Below, in pieces: positions 1 through 13,020 of a stretch of 64,000 nucleotides of DNA. Position 1 is the first letter of the stretch, and every line of letters begins with the position of its first letter. The position numbers and the translations under genes are program-made. This DNA is from Rhizophagus clarus (lineage: Eukaryota; Glomeromycota; Glomeromycetes; Glomerales; Glomeraceae): NCBI GenBank assembly GCA_015698045.1, contig BLAL01000045.1, positions 104,583 through 168,582 of the forward strand, in the 5' to 3' direction. The notes under the pieces are model-generated. The model did no database searches and was not told the origin of the DNA. It was given only the letters and a program-made list of their open reading frames with translations.

Positions 1-900
1 CATCCTCATCATCGATTTCATTTCATCATCATCATTTCGCCTCCTTTTTTTTTAGGTCTTAGTTTTGCGAACAAGGTATGACATTTTTTCTTATCTTTTT
101 TTTCAATTTCGTTTTCATATTTCATTTTTACTAACTATTTTTTCTTCTTTTTATGGTTTATCTTTCGTTAATTTATTCCCCTTTTCTTTCGTTTTCATTC
201 ACTTTCTTCTTTTTCATTATCGCTCCTTTTTCCTTTCATTCTCATGATCGTTTCATCCTTATCACCATTTTGTCCTCATCGTTGTTTCATCCTCATCAAT
301 CATCGTTTCGTCTTCATCATTAATTATTATTTCGTCCTTATCATCAATTATTGTTTTGTCTGTCCTTATCATTGATTATTGTTTCATTCATCCTCATCAC
401 CAATTATTGTTTCGTCTTCACCATCAATTATCATTTCGTTCTCATCATCAATTATCATTTCATCCTTATCATTTCGTTCTTATCATTGTTTTGTTTTTAT
501 CATCGTTTTATTTTTGTCATCTTTTCATTTCTCCTCATCATCTTTTCATCTTTTCATTCCTTTCTTATTATCTCTTCGTTTTTCATCATCCTTTCATTTT
601 GTTCATCTCCCTTTTATCATTCTTTCATTTTTTTATCCCCTTCTTGTCATCTTTTCTTTTTTTTGCCCCTCCCATTATCTTTTTATTTTCATTTCTATTC
701 CCTTTCATTTTATCCTTATTTCCTTTTGTTTTCGATCCTGTTCCTTTTATTTTCACATTCTTTCCCTCTTTTTTTCACTATCTTTCTTTTTTTTTACTAT
801 ATCTTTTGTCTCCTATCATCTTCGTTATTTCCAATTATTTGTTTCTAATATTATTTCCATTATTTCTCTCTCTTATTATCATAATTGTTAGACTTCTCTT
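1..900 (+). repeat. Polypyrimidine / TCATC low-complexity tract
   Basis: The plus strand is almost purely C/T-rich, with many short CATC, TCATT and TTTCATCC steps. Long open frames run through it in several phases because C/T-rich DNA lacks TAA, TAG and TGA, so they are not evidence of a gene. Near 50-92 there is a splice-like unit: a T-rich run ending in TTTAG, a short segment, then a GTATGA donor-like site. The same kind of unit recurs elsewhere in the window. Confidence 0.7.
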
Positions 901-1293
901 TTTTGTATCATTATTATCATTACTAGTTATGTTAAAGATAAATAATTGTAAAAAATATTACCTTTGATAAACAGGGTTTAAAGGAATAAAGTCAGTTTAA
1001 TATATAAATTTTGTTATTTTTTTTGTACAATAAATTTTAGCCAATTATTTTAATTCTTAATGATAATCTAAATTAAACCGCAATCAATAAAATTTATCAC
1101 GTGATAGGAGGTGCGTTACAACGCAGGGTGCATTAAATAAATTTACTCTAAAATTAAAATAAGTAAAAAAAAAAGAAAGGGATTTATTAAAAAAAAAATT
1201 TTTACCATTTTTTTTTTTTTTATAAAATATTGGATAAATATTATAAATTAAACTTTAAAATTAAAACATATAAAAAAAAAAGAAAAGTATTTA
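901..1293. other. A+T-rich intergenic stretch, no gene seen
   Basis: A/T-rich spacer with homopolymer A and T runs. No coding potential, RNA gene or defined repeat was recognised. Confidence 0.5.
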
Positions 1294-1465
1294 GGGCAGT
1301 GACATATATTAGCTAATATTTTAGGGGGTGGGGGGGTAAGCGAAAATCTTAGGTTACACAATTTTTAAAAATATGATTGGTTGCACATGACCAAGATATC
1401 TTACCTGGGGGTGGGGGGGTAAGCGCCTATAGTAAAAAAATATTAGCTAATATATGTCACTGCCC
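1294..1465. mobile_element. 172-bp Harbinger-like MITE
   Basis: Near-perfect terminal inverted repeats of about 30 bp begin GGGCAGTGACATATATTAGC, and the element is flanked on both sides by TTA (1291-1293 and 1466-1468). A 3-bp TTA/TAA duplication with GGG/CCC ends is the PIF/Harbinger pattern. It has no coding capacity. Inside are two direct copies of a G-rich block (GGGGGTGGGGGGGTAAGCG, near 1323 and 1405), very unlike the A/T-rich surroundings. The ends are clear; the superfamily label rests only on duplication length and terminal bases. Confidence 0.8.
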
Positions 1466-1468
1466 TTA

Positions 1469-1850
1469 TTAAAAAAAAATATTTTAATATTTTTTTTTTT
1501 TTTTTATAAAGTATCAAATATATTGGTTAAAATAAAACTTTTGATCTTTAAAAACTTTTGATAAAATTTTTACCAATTGGTTATGTAATTATCATATTTT
1601 TTGATTAATAACACAAATTAATAGAAATTATTATAACTTAACTGATACTAATTATTAATTGAAAACTTATTTTCTTTTTTGATAATAAATTGATTAATAT
1701 TAAATTTTATACAAAAAATTATTTCTTTTAGCAAAATTTCATATTATTTGTTTTATTACATAACCTTTTAGTATAAAAAATCCAAAAACTCTTTTCTGTT
1801 CCATTCAAAACCAAAAATTTAATTTATTTTTTAAATAAAAATAAACGTTT
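1469..1850. other. A+T-rich spacer, nothing recognised
   Basis: Homopolymer-rich A/T sequence with no open frame or repeat structure that I can support. Confidence 0.5.
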
Positions 1851-3390
1851 CAGAGTTTTCAAAACAACAAAATATTTATAATAATGGTAACTATGATATT
1901 ACTGACTATGGTGACTCTTCTAGCAAAAGTGAAAATATGATAGAAGACATTTTTCAGCCTGTTTTGACAAAAAACTGAAAGAAAAAGATGTAAAGGAAAG
2001 CCAAGAAATAACAACATAAACAACTATTTATACTACAACAGTCAACTTTGACATCTAAACAAAAATAATCCCAAACTAAGAATGAAGCTAAACAAATTTA
2101 TATAAAGGCTTTATTATATACTTTTGAAACTTGAGTATTGTCGATACTATAACATTTCAGAATGTGAACGAACAAAGCAACTAGTTAATACGAATTTTTA
2201 GTCCTGAAGCAGAGCCTGTATGGTATAAATCTCTAGCACAACAAATAAATATTCTTAATACCCTAATATCGCTGATTGTTCATACAGCTTTAAGAGTGTA
2301 CTCAGGTATTCTCACCAGCCAAGACTCTCTTACAGAAATATCTACCCTTCTTAAGAAAAAAGTGAAAGATATGATCAACTATAAAATATCATGTATAGAT
2401 CAGAATCTGGTTAATTCTAGTATACCACACTAGAATATACAACAGACTTTTTCCAAATCAGTACCTGATGATCATCAATCTCTTTAAAATCTGCTAGTTA
2501 ACTCTGATGATATGCAGATTTTTCCTGATACAGATACTGTATTACCGTCTCCTTCCCTTAGTATCCCTGATGCTAACCTAAACAAATCAAAGAAGGCAGC
2601 GAAAGCAGCATCCAAATCTATTGAAAAAGTATACATCAATCAAATAATTCCTAATGATAAAATAAATAACATAAGGGATATTTTCATATATGACGTATCT
2701 GTAGGTTAGTCTTATGTAAAAATCATAGCCAAACTTAAAGCATAAGATGATGTTATATCTATAACAATAAAATGTTAACGTAAGTATCAAACGTTGCGTA
2801 TAAAGATTTATCTCACAACTTTTTCATTGGCGTCCTTCGACCAGAGTATATGGCAATACTCCTTAGGTAACCAAACAGTACAATAGTTTTTAAAACACTG
2901 GTCTCTACAACAAAGAAAGTGACAAGAACAGTTTCGCTTATACCTCAATGACCTATCTCAAAATAGTAATTATTAGCAATTATGAGACCATACCAAACTT
3001 TCAATGATTTTTTTTAATTATCTAATTAAAGCTTTAAAGTATTTCAATTCTAGAAAGAAATCTCAGATTGTAGCGTACTTCAAAAAATATCAGAATGTAG
3101 AATTTTGTTATAATACAACTTTCAATTTCAATCATAATGGTACTAACCACTCTCTTCCATGGTGTGCTTCTCCTATTTCCTCTTTGAACAAAAACAAAAA
3201 GCCTATGAAGAGTTCTAATAAGCAAAACTCTGGTTCTCCTAAAACACACTTTACTAATTTCAAACCTTTCAAGGATCAAACAAAGTCTTTTAAAATATTG
3301 AAAGGCAACAAGAAAAAGAAGTCATTGGACAAGAAGTCTAATGATAAAATGGATATTGTTAAACTTTTATTAATTTTAATTTCTTAAATT
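1851..3390 (+). pseudogene. Decayed coding region, possibly a retroelement ORF1/Gag-like gene
   Basis: Base composition rises to coding-like levels, and short open stretches succeed one another in different plus-strand frames, broken by stops (for example 2512-2709 and 3004-3387). The last one encodes a lysine-rich tail with many KK pairs after a segment containing a tryptophan-cysteine pair. Lys-rich ends of this kind occur in ORF1 or Gag-like proteins of fungal retroelements. No diagnostic motif (zinc knuckle, reverse transcriptase) is visible, so the assignment is weak. What is seen is coding-like composition plus multiple frame breaks. The alternative is an unrelated decayed host gene. 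Confidence 0.35.
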
Positions 3391-4457
3391 TTTATTATTT
3401 TAGTAGATTGCGTTATTTTTTATTTTTATTTTTCTTTTTTCTCTTTTTGATTCGTTTGTTTAAGTAATATTGCTAAGCAATTGACTACTTATAGGGATTT
3501 TGTTGAAACTAAAGTGTTGATGCATTTTGAAGAATGTGATTACAATTTATATTTCAGGTGGAGAGCTATAAGTTATTCTCTTTACAGGGTCAGATTACTT
3601 GTTTTTGCATAGCATTTACTTTCAACTGAGGTACCTATGATAACTTTTTTTGGATTTAATTATTTAATTCCTTAAGTTTAATCAACTACTGTTACTTACT
3701 TAGACTTGTCTTTTTATTGAACTTATCTTATTGGCTTTATTGCTTTTAATTATAGGTTCTCTTGTTATAATAAAAATAAAAATAAATATTACATAACCTT
3801 TTAGTTAAAATTTAATCAATTCAGTTAATTTACTAAATTTTGCTAATTGAAATATTATAAAAATTATCAAGATTAATGATTTAAACTTTTTAAAAAAAAA
3901 ATTTTTTTTTTAAAAAGATTTTAATTTTGAGATTTAATTATTTACTTAAAATTAAATTTGAATTTTTTTTGAAATAACTTTAAAAAAAACTAAAATATAT
4001 TCTAATTATTTTTTGATTCCAGCAGAATAATACCAATTTTTATAAATAAAATTTTGATTTTTAAAATTTTGAAACTTTTATTTTTTAAAAAAAATTTAAA
4101 TATTTAAATGTTTTTTTTAATATTTTTATATAGAGATTTCAGCTCTAAACTGAATTAGTTTAAAACTTTAGCATTTTTTGTATTTAGTATTGTTAAATTT
4201 AAAAATTATTTAATTATAATAATTATAATAGTTATAATAGTAACTTTTGTTAAATTACATGACAAGTTATGTAAATAATGTAAAAATATAATTTGACAAA
4301 AAAAAGTCATTTTACCAACTTAACAAACCTAATTTTTCTTGTAGTAGCTGTAGATTTCAGAGATATATATAATAGCTAGTAAAAGAAATGCAGCATCTTA
4401 ATTATTAATCATTAATCACATGTATTTTTATTAAAAATTAATACAATTAAAATAAAA
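3391..4457. other. Intergenic, A+T-rich; no gene recognised
   Basis: 3391-3780 follows the decayed coding region and ends in a run of AATAAAAATAAAAATAA type, which could be the 3' end of a retroelement copy. 3781-4457 is homopolymer-rich A/T sequence without open frames. Confidence 0.4.
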
Positions 4458-5171
4458 TTTAATTGCCGATCTGCATGTAATCGATAGAATTTATATAATA
4501 AAATGTGGCGCAATATTTATATATAAGCCATGTCGATCATATTTTTATATCAAATAAAATGCAACCATATTGTTATACGATTATATAATTTAACACTCGC
4601 AATATATGTTTAAAATCCTAGAAAAAAAAATTTTTTTATAAAAAGTTTTTTTTTCTTTGCAGTTTATAAAGTTTTATATGTAGGAAACAAAGATTTCATA
4701 GTATTTTGCTTCTATAGTATAAATGATTTCTACCTCTTAAATTTTTTTTTGATGCTTATAAAACCTTTTTTGATTATTATTTCTGTCAACTATTACATTT
4801 TTAATAACACTACGCACTACTATATCTCCTTTTCTTTCACAAATATGTCCAGTTTATAAAAAAATATGAATATAATAAAATATATAAATAATAAGGACTT
4901 TTATTATATTTTAATGTAATTTTGAAATAGGAATAATTATCTTGAGTTTTTTCCCTAAAAAATAATAAACAAGTCATATAAATATGACCATATTAATGAA
5001 GTTCTGACATAATAGCACCAGTTGTAATAAGTTTTTTTGGAGTTATGTATGTATTTGATGTTATTGTCTTTTGGAGAAACAGAGATTTCAAATGGCATTT
5101 TTTTATTAATTAATATATTGCCACATTTTACTATGTAAATTCTATCGATCACATGCAGATTGGCAATTAAA
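4458..5171. mobile_element. 0.7-kb element with ~55-bp terminal inverted repeats
   Basis: The left end (TTTAATTGCCGATCTGCATG, 4458 onward) is repeated in inverse at 5117-5171 with a handful of substitutions. The match extends about 55 bp and includes CGATAGAATTTA. The interior is A/T-rich with no transposase. No convincing target duplication was found, so the superfamily is left open. Confidence 0.7.
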
Positions 5172-5567
5172 ATGTAAATTATTTATCATATGATTTATTA
5201 AAATACAAAATTTAAAGTAAATTAATTAATTAGTGATCCGTAATATAAATAGAAAAATGATCAGCATATGGGAAATCTCACGTTATATCTGATAAAAGTT
5301 TTAAGAAATGATTTTGAGAAAAAGATTTTTTACGAATAAAAAGTTACAGTAATTGGCTATCTATTAATATGATTTTCCCTTTATATTCCCTATGTAAATG
5401 ATTATGTAATCCTCTTATGAATAATTATGATCTATATAAATATTATCAAATTTGGTAAATCTAGCTCCAAATTTTATTATTGCTGATCTCTACTTCTGTT
5501 GCAGATTACTAATTAATTAATTTTTCAAATATAGTATATCATTTTATCAAAAAATAGTACTATATTA
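5172..5567. other. A+T-rich spacer
   Basis: No gene, RNA or repeat recognised between the 0.7-kb inverted-repeat element and the next insertion. Confidence 0.5.
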
Positions 5568-5575
5568 CTTATAAT

Positions 5576-7178
5576 TAAAGTTGCCTGCCGAAACTAAAGA
5601 GTTTCGACATATCGAAATTGTCGAAACTATTTCGACATTTCGACATTGGCCTTCTGATTTGTCAAAATACTGAAATAGTTTCGACATGTCGAAATTGTCG
5701 AAACTATTTCGTCACGTGATATATATAATATATACATATTGTTAATTTAACGAAAAAAACTGTTTCGCAACAGTTTTTCAAGTATTTAATAAAAAACGTT
5801 GCGAGACGTTTTTTATTTTTTAATTTTTAAACAAAAAAAACCGTTTCGCAACAGTTTTTCAAGCATTTAATAAAAAACGTTGCGAAACGTTTTTTATTTT
5901 TGATTTTTTAAGCGAAAAACGCAACGTTTTTCAAGCTTTTTTTTTTAACTTAGAAAAAAAAAACCATTTCGCAACGGTTTTTCAAATATTTAATAAAAAA
6001 CGTAGCGAAACGTTTTTTATTTTTGATTTTTTAAACAAAAAAAAACCATTTCGCAACAGTATTTAATAAAAAACGTTGCGAAACGTTTTTTATTTTTGAT
6101 TTTTTAAGCGAAAAACGCAACGTTTTTCAAGCTTTTTTTTTAACTTAGAAAAAAAACTGTTTCACAACAGTTTTTCAATTATTTAATAAAAAACGTTGCG
6201 AAACGTTTTTTATTTTTGATTTTTTAAACAAAAAAAACTGTTTCGCAACAGTTTTTCAAGTATTTAAAAAAAAACGTTGCGAAACGTTTTTTATTTTTGA
6301 TTTTTTAAACAAAAAAAACCGTTTTGCAACAGTTTTTCAATTATTTAATAAAAAACGTTGCGAAACGTTTTTTATTTTTGATTTTTAAGCAAAAAACGCA
6401 ACATTTTTCAAGCTTTTTTTTTTAACTTAGAAAAAAAAACCGTTTCGCAATGGTTTTCAATTATTTAATAAAAAACATTGCGAAATGTTTTTTATTTTTT
6501 TAACTTAAAAAAAAAACTGTTTCGCAACGGTTTTTCAAGTATTTAATAAAAAACGTTGCGAAACGTTTTTTATTTTTGATTTTTTAAACAAAAAAAACCA
6601 TTTCGCAACAGTTTTTCAATTATTTAATAAAAAATGTTGCGAAACGTTTTTTATTTTTGAATTTTTAAGCGAAAAGAACCATTTCGCAATGATTTTTCAA
6701 GTTTTTTTTAACTTAGAAAAAAAAACCGTTTCGCAACAGTTTTTCGATTATTTAATAAAAACGTTGCGAAACGTTTTTTATTTTTGAATTTTTAAGCGAA
6801 AAAAACCATTTCGCAACGGTTTTTCAAGCTTTTTTAACTTAAAAAAAAAACCCATTTCGCAACAGTTTTTCAAGCATTTAATAAAAAACGGTGCGAAACG
6901 TTTTTTATTTTTTAACTTAAAGAAAAAAAACTGTTACGCAATGGTTTTTCAATTATTTAATAAAAAACGTTGCAAAACGTTTCTTATTTTTGAATTTTTA
7001 TTATAATGAATGAAACCCGTTGCGAAATATTGTGATTTTACTTTCAGCAGTTTCGACATGTCGAAACTAGTTTCGACAATTTTGACGTGTCGAAACTATT
7101 TTGGCATTTCGGCATTTCGACATATTTTAGGTTTCGACATTTCGACATTGGCCAATTGAGTTTTGGCAGGCAACTTTA
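5576..7178. mobile_element. 1.6-kb hAT-like non-autonomous element with palindromic array
   Basis: Exact 14-bp inverted ends (TAAAGTTGCCTGCC) lie between an exact 8-bp duplication CTTATAAT (5568-5575 and 7179-7186). An 8-bp duplication with TA-G-GTTGC-like ends is the hAT pattern. Just inside each end are blocks of alternating TTTCGACAT and TCGAAA. The centre (about 5750-7010) is an array of roughly 90-110-bp units, each pairing a GTTTCGCAAC-type arm with a GTTGCGAAAC-type arm, so single strands could form many hairpins. There is no transposase, so it would depend on an outside hAT enzyme. Confidence 0.85.
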
Positions 7179-7257
7179 CTTATAATGAATTTTAATATTT
7201 TTAAAAAATTCAAATTTTTATAAAAATTATATTATATTTTATAATAAATAAATGCAA

Positions 7258-8912
7258 AATTAATTAATTTATTATAAAATATATAGATTTTATCATGGTT
7301 TTTTAGTATTAAAGTTATTTTAAAATAAAATTAAATTGAGAATTTTGTAATAAAAAATAATTGTAAAATTTAAATTCTTTTAGTTAAAAAAAATATTTTC
7401 CCAAAATTTCAGAAATAATAACATTTTAGTTAATGAAAAATTAAAGGTTAAAAATAGATGACAATTTCTATCTTACATATAAAAATGATCTATATTATAT
7501 ATGAAGTCAAAATTAAAACCCAAAAGTCAAAATATTTCAACTTGAAAAGTTAAAAGTCAAAATTAAAATTGAAATAATCAAAATTATATCATAATCATGT
7601 AATTTTTATAATTATAATTTAATATCAAATTTTAAGGGTAGAGTGTATCTACACCACAACATATATATGATTTTAGACTAAAAAATGTAGATCATCACGT
7701 GATCTAAAACGAGCAAAATTTATGATTTCTCGCAAACTACCATATGAATTTTGTTAAATACACATTTAAAAAAAGTATAAACATGCGCTTCATTTATTTA
7801 TTAAAGTGTTTAACCATTTGCTATTAGTCTTTTTGAATGTATTTAGACTTTTAGAATCAAATATGACTAATAATAAAAAAATAAAATGGTATTAATAAAA
7901 AATTTTATTTGAATAAGTAAATGCACAATGATTTTTTGACATAAATATTCTTTTTTATTATACTATTAACTTGTAAGGTTTCATAAGTTTAAAGTTAATT
8001 TGAAGATATGTTCTCTAGGTGATTCGCAACTTACCATAGGAGATTCGCAACTTAATTACGACTTCATAGTGTAATATTTCATTATAAGCCTTATTTGTAT
8101 TATACTTTACTAAAGTTTATTTGAAAGACAGTAACTTTAGCTTTCTAAAGAATACTTTTAAACAGTTTTTCATAAAATATTGAGTGAGTTTTCCTTGTAG
8201 CGAAGTAAAAAAAAAATGATTTTTTTTTTTAGCTATATGATCAGCCATATCGATCCCTCTACCCTTAAATATGAATAATTCTGTCAATATTGATGTTACA
8301 AATATGTAACACATACCATTAAAATCCTCTCAATGAGCTGAATCCAACCACATAAAGATCATAAAAATTGGATTATTAAATGTGGAAATCATTAACTTTG
8401 AATTTTAATATTATTGTTTATTATAAGAATAATTAGACTATTTAATATCAAATTTTAAATGTGAATAATTCTGTCAATATTGATGTTATAAATATGCAAT
8501 ATATATTACTAGAATCCTCTTAATGAGCTGAATCCAACCATATAAGGATTATAAAAATCAAATTACTGAATGCAAAGATCGTTAACTTTAAATTTAATAT
8601 TATTGTTTACTATAAAAATCATATAACTATTATGTAATTTTGACCATTTTGACTCCAAATTAAAATCATTTTGACCATTTCAAATATTTCAGAAGTTAAA
8701 ATTAACTAATTTCAGTTTCATGTATAATCTATATATATGTAAGATAAAAATCATTACCTATTTTTAATCTTAATTTTTTATTAACCAAAATACCATTGTT
8801 TTTGAAATTTTGAAAAAATATTTTTTTTTTAACTAGAAGAATTTATTTTAAAAGAACTTTATATTAAAAAACCATAAAATCTATATGTTTTATAATAAAT
8901 TTTAATTATATT
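7258..8912. mobile_element. Fold-back element with ~250-300-bp inverted repeats
   Basis: About 7258-7560 and 8660-8912 are diverged inverted copies, recognisable by shared segments such as TATAGATTTTAT and ATCTTACATATA. Between them, a block of about 190 bp is directly duplicated (near 8264-8454 and 8455-8640; both start with a TTAAAT..GAATAATTCTGTCAATATTG segment). No coding capacity. Boundaries are approximate. Confidence 0.6.
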
Positions 8913-8957
8913 TATTAAATAAATTAAAAAAAATATATATTTTGCAAAGAAATAATA

Positions 8958-9116
8958 TGGGTTCTTTGCTAGGAAAATGACCTTCTAAGAACTTTTTACC
9001 AAAAATTAAGATTTTTATAGTTCTTTATTTTTTAAAGCTAATAGATTAAAATAAGCTTAATAATAAAATTTAGTTAAAAAATTTCTCAGAAGGTCATTTT
9101 TCTAGTAAAGAACCTA
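8958..9116. mobile_element. 159-bp MITE related to the 6.6-kb transposon family
   Basis: Inverted ends of about 30 bp (TGGGTTCTTTGCTAGGAAAA at left; the same with a few changes in inverse at right) are flanked by TA on both sides. Its outer bases resemble the TGGGGTCTTTGC ends of the 37.7-44.3-kb transposon and of the MITE inside the helicase gene, so it may be a distant relative. It has no coding capacity. Confidence 0.7.
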
Positions 9117-10038
9117 TATGATTAAATCTAATATAATATTTATTATCATGTAATCTATATAATAAATAAATATTTATTTAATAATCTTTTTTTTAAACAT
9201 GTTTTTCTTTAAAAGAAATATTTCTAACATTTCATTTTTTTTCTTTAGATTGCCAAAATGAATGTATTTATTTTTTTTATCAAAACATTGCAAAAAGTAA
9301 TGATCTCTTTGCTTTAATATTTATTGAAAATATTATTTATAAACAAAATATTATATAAACAAAAATTAGTTTATAGAAAGTCTTTTTTTCTAATTATGAT
9401 ATTAAAGGTATATTATTTCTTCCTACTTTTTTTTTCTTTTATTTTGTTTTTAATTTTTTTGTTTCTAATTTTTTTTTTTTTAGGTCTTTAAGCTCTTTGT
9501 TTTACAAATAAAGTTTGGTATATATTTTTTTTCTTTTTTGTGTATTACTTTTTATTTTTATTATTTTTTTGTATTTTATTTATTAATTTTATTTTATTCT
9601 TTACTTTATAGATTTGCTTTTATTTACTTTTTTTCTTTTAGTCTTATATTTCTTTTATTTTTCTTTGATCTTATTTTTCTTTTCTGATCTACCTCTTTAT
9701 TCTTCCTTTCAATTTGTTCTTAATTTCTTTTATTCTTATTTCCTTTTTTACTTTATCTTTTGATTCTACATTGAAAAAAATTTTAGTCTGCAGATCTGCA
9801 CAGTTCTGCGAAGTATATTTTTATATAAATTTGAGAATATGCTGATGCATAACACTGAAAAATTTTATGTATTTTTGCACAAATTTGCAAACGTCAAAAA
9901 ATCTGCAAAAATTTTTAAAAACAAATCTGTAAAATTTTTCAAAAGTACTAATGCAAATTTATAATTAGGCAGTGTTTCAACTTTAATATTAATTAATATC
10001 AATTTATTAATTAAAAATATTTATAAATTTAAAAATAT
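9117..10038. other. A+T-rich and polypyrimidine spacer
   Basis: About 9420-9770 is T/C-rich and contains a splice-like unit near 9470-9530 (T-run ending TTTAG, short segment, GTATATAT) that resembles the one at 50-92. No gene recognised. Confidence 0.4.
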
Positions 10039-11120
10039 ATACAGTCAACTCTCTTTATAGTCATCTCTGTTATAATTACATTACCCTATATAGTCACCTT
10101 GGTTAAGTGTCTCAAATTTTCATATATAAAAACTATCATTCATAGTCACAAACTACCTATAGTCATTATCATATCTTTTTTTTAAAAATTTTATATATAT
10201 GTGATTATAAAAAGATATTTATTAAAATATAATTGTTCTATGATCTAATAATTGGATTTCAATGATCTTTAGCTCATTATATTCATCTCATTGAAAGGAA
10301 TTAAATGTTAGTAATTTTAGAGTGATTAGATTAATATTGATTGAATAATTTAATTTTAAATATTAAATCAACATTCTAAATATGTAAAATTTGCATAATA
10401 TTTAATATTTTGACTTTATTTTAATTATAATAGGTTTTAGTAGTCAGATTTTAATGATCTTAGACTCATTAGAATCATCTTATCAAAAGGAATTCAATGG
10501 TAATAATTACATAATGATTGGATTAATATTGATTGGCAATTTGATTTTAAAGACCAGATCGGTATTTTTTATATGTAAAATTTGCATAACATTAAATATT
10601 TTGACTGTATTTTAATTATTATGAGATCTAGTGATCAGATTTTAATATTCTTAGGCTCATTAGAATTATTTCATTGAGAGAAAGCTAATAATAATAATTT
10701 TATAATGATTAGATTAATATTGACCAAGCAATTCAATTTTAAAGATAAGATCAGCATTTTTTATATATAAAATTTGCATAACATTAAATATTTTGATTGT
10801 ATTTTAATTATTACAGGTTTAATGTTCTTAGGCTTGTTAGAATTATTTCATCAAGAGGAAGCTAATAATAATAATTTATAATGATTGGATTAATATTGAC
10901 TGAGTAATTCAATTTTAGAGACCAGATCAGCATTTTTTATATATAAAATTCATATAATATTAAATATTTTGACTGTATTTTAATTATTATGGGTTTTAGT
11001 GATCAGATTTAAGTGATCAGATTTAAGTGATCTTAGACTCATTGGAATTGTTTCATCAAGAGGAATCTAATGGTTAAAAATATGTAATAATTGGAATAAT
11101 ATTGACAAAATTATTGTGAT
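10039..11120 (+). repeat. 1.1-kb dispersed repeat, copy 1
   Basis: It begins ATACAGTCAACTCTCTTTAT, a start reminiscent of pogo/Tigger-type ends, followed by about 180-205-bp internal units repeated five times, each with a TCATTAGAAT..TTTCATC..AGG core. A second copy in the opposite orientation lies at 45429-46539 and shares both outer limits. No matching inverted right end or transposase was found, so it may be a terminal derivative or simply a dispersed repeat. Confidence 0.7.
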
Positions 11121-12750
11121 GTGAATATTTAACCAAAATTATTATAATTTATAATTCTGGCCAAAATTACTGATCAATCACTGTGCATGTAACTCCCTAA
11201 TTTGCTTTATTATAGTTAACATAATAAAATTTTTGGCACAGCATCTTCTTCCAACATATAACACATATATAAAGTTTAAAATCAACCAAAATTTATTTAA
11301 TTGGTTAAATTAACGATTTTTGAATTTATAATTCTGGCCGAAATTTCCTTAATTCTGGCCAAAATCGTAATTCTGGTCTAAATTTAGTTAAAATTAAAAA
11401 TTTCAGGCCAAATATAACACTTCATTTATACAAAATAACTCTCAAACTAAATATGGGAAATAAAACTTCTAAATGGTCCCTAAGTGTTTATTAAAAAATT
11501 TCTTCAAATACATTTTGTTTTTCAAGTTGGATCTTAGTTAGAAGTTGATGTATTTTTTTTATTAAAAATAAAAAATTAATGCAAAAAACTTGTCATTTGT
11601 CAACCATAATGAATATTATAAAAATTTAAATTAAAATAGAAAATATTTTATATCATTATATAACAGGTAAAAAGTTAAAATACATAAATCTAAATAATTT
11701 TTTATTTATATAATTAAATTGTAAAATTTCTTTATTATTTTAGTTGTTTTAACTGTAAAATAAACTACTCATTAATTTCAAGAACAATTAAATATTAAAA
11801 AATATCTTTTTTACAATAAAAATCTAATATTTAAATATGATTAGACAGAAATAAATTGATTAAAAACAATGAAAATTTTGTATTATTTTTTAGTTAAAAA
11901 TAAATATATTACCCAAAAATGAGCTTAATAACGTTATTCTCCTCTTGTTTACTAATGATAAATAAAAATTTGTCATTATTTCATATTAATAAACAGAAAA
12001 ATATTAGTAGATTCAATAATAACTGAAAATCTAGTTGGATAACCAGCACTATTACCTTAATAAAAGTTGTTTCTTTTGTAAATTTATGGCTAAAAATGAG
12101 ATATTTATTATTAGTTAAAAATTTCTTTTTAAAATTTTATGACATAAAAAATCTTTTTTTTTTAAAAAAAAACAGTTTTTTCGTATTTATACAAAAATTA
12201 ATTGAAAAACTGCCCTTATAACCTTAGAAAATCTTTTTCCTCGTGCAAATTTACATATATTTTTGCTATTAACATTATGTGTTTGTCCATACTTTTATAA
12301 AGATCTCAAAAAAATAGTAGTTTTTAAATGTAAATTTCACGTATATGCAAAGAAAAAAAAATAATTGTAAAAATGGAAAATTAGTTTTAAAAACTGATAA
12401 AGCACATGACAATCTATGATATTACTTAATTTATATAGGAGTTGCATATTAAAATTGATGGTTAATTATAAAATGAAGTAACTCGATTATAGTTACACAA
12501 ATTTCTTTTAATATGAAAATGATCTACATGTTACATGCGTGGTGATTGTGATTTAATTAGGGGTGTGCCAGAATTAGTTGATTTAATAAGGGGGTGGAGA
12601 GGACCCCAAACAATACTAATATAATTCACAAATGATATGCATGCATTTACTATTAACTCTACGCAACTTTTTTTTCATAGTAATACTACACAAACTTACA
12701 TCTTAGTTAAAATTTTAAAAAATTTGTTAACACTCACAGGTTAAAATTGA
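11121..12750. other. A+T-rich intergenic stretch
   Basis: No gene seen. The phrase AATTCTGGCC(A/G)AAAT recurs several times at 11150-11400. The rest is homopolymer-rich A/T sequence. Confidence 0.4.
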
Positions 12751-13020
12751 GGTTATTGGGCATATATCAGGTACAAGATATGCGTAGGATATGTGTAATA
12801 TACGTATATGATATTTGGTAATTACACACATATCAGGTATCCAATATGTGTATTATTTATGCGGAAATTTGATGGTACATCTTATATATGTTGTGCATGT
12901 ATTACACATATATTGGGTAGTGAAATATCGGTCACATATCATTTATTTAGTGTGTAACTGATACATGTTATATAGATATCATATAGATATCATATAGATA
13001 TCATATAAATATCAGATTTT
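12751..13020 (-). repeat. ATATCAGG-type dispersed repeat, copy 1
   Basis: A stretch rich in ATATCAGG/CCTGATAT, CCAATATGTG and ACTACCCAATAT phrases, ending in a short tandem of ATAGATATCAT. A related sequence in the opposite orientation occupies 37420-37744 and continues at 44322-44370, where the 6.6-kb transposon has inserted into it. Confidence 0.5.

Noticed and set aside
65..967. Several overlapping open frames of 60-203 residues rich in Phe, Ser, Leu and His
   Set aside because: They all lie in a polypyrimidine tract that lacks stop triplets in every plus-strand phase; no domain, and composition explains them.
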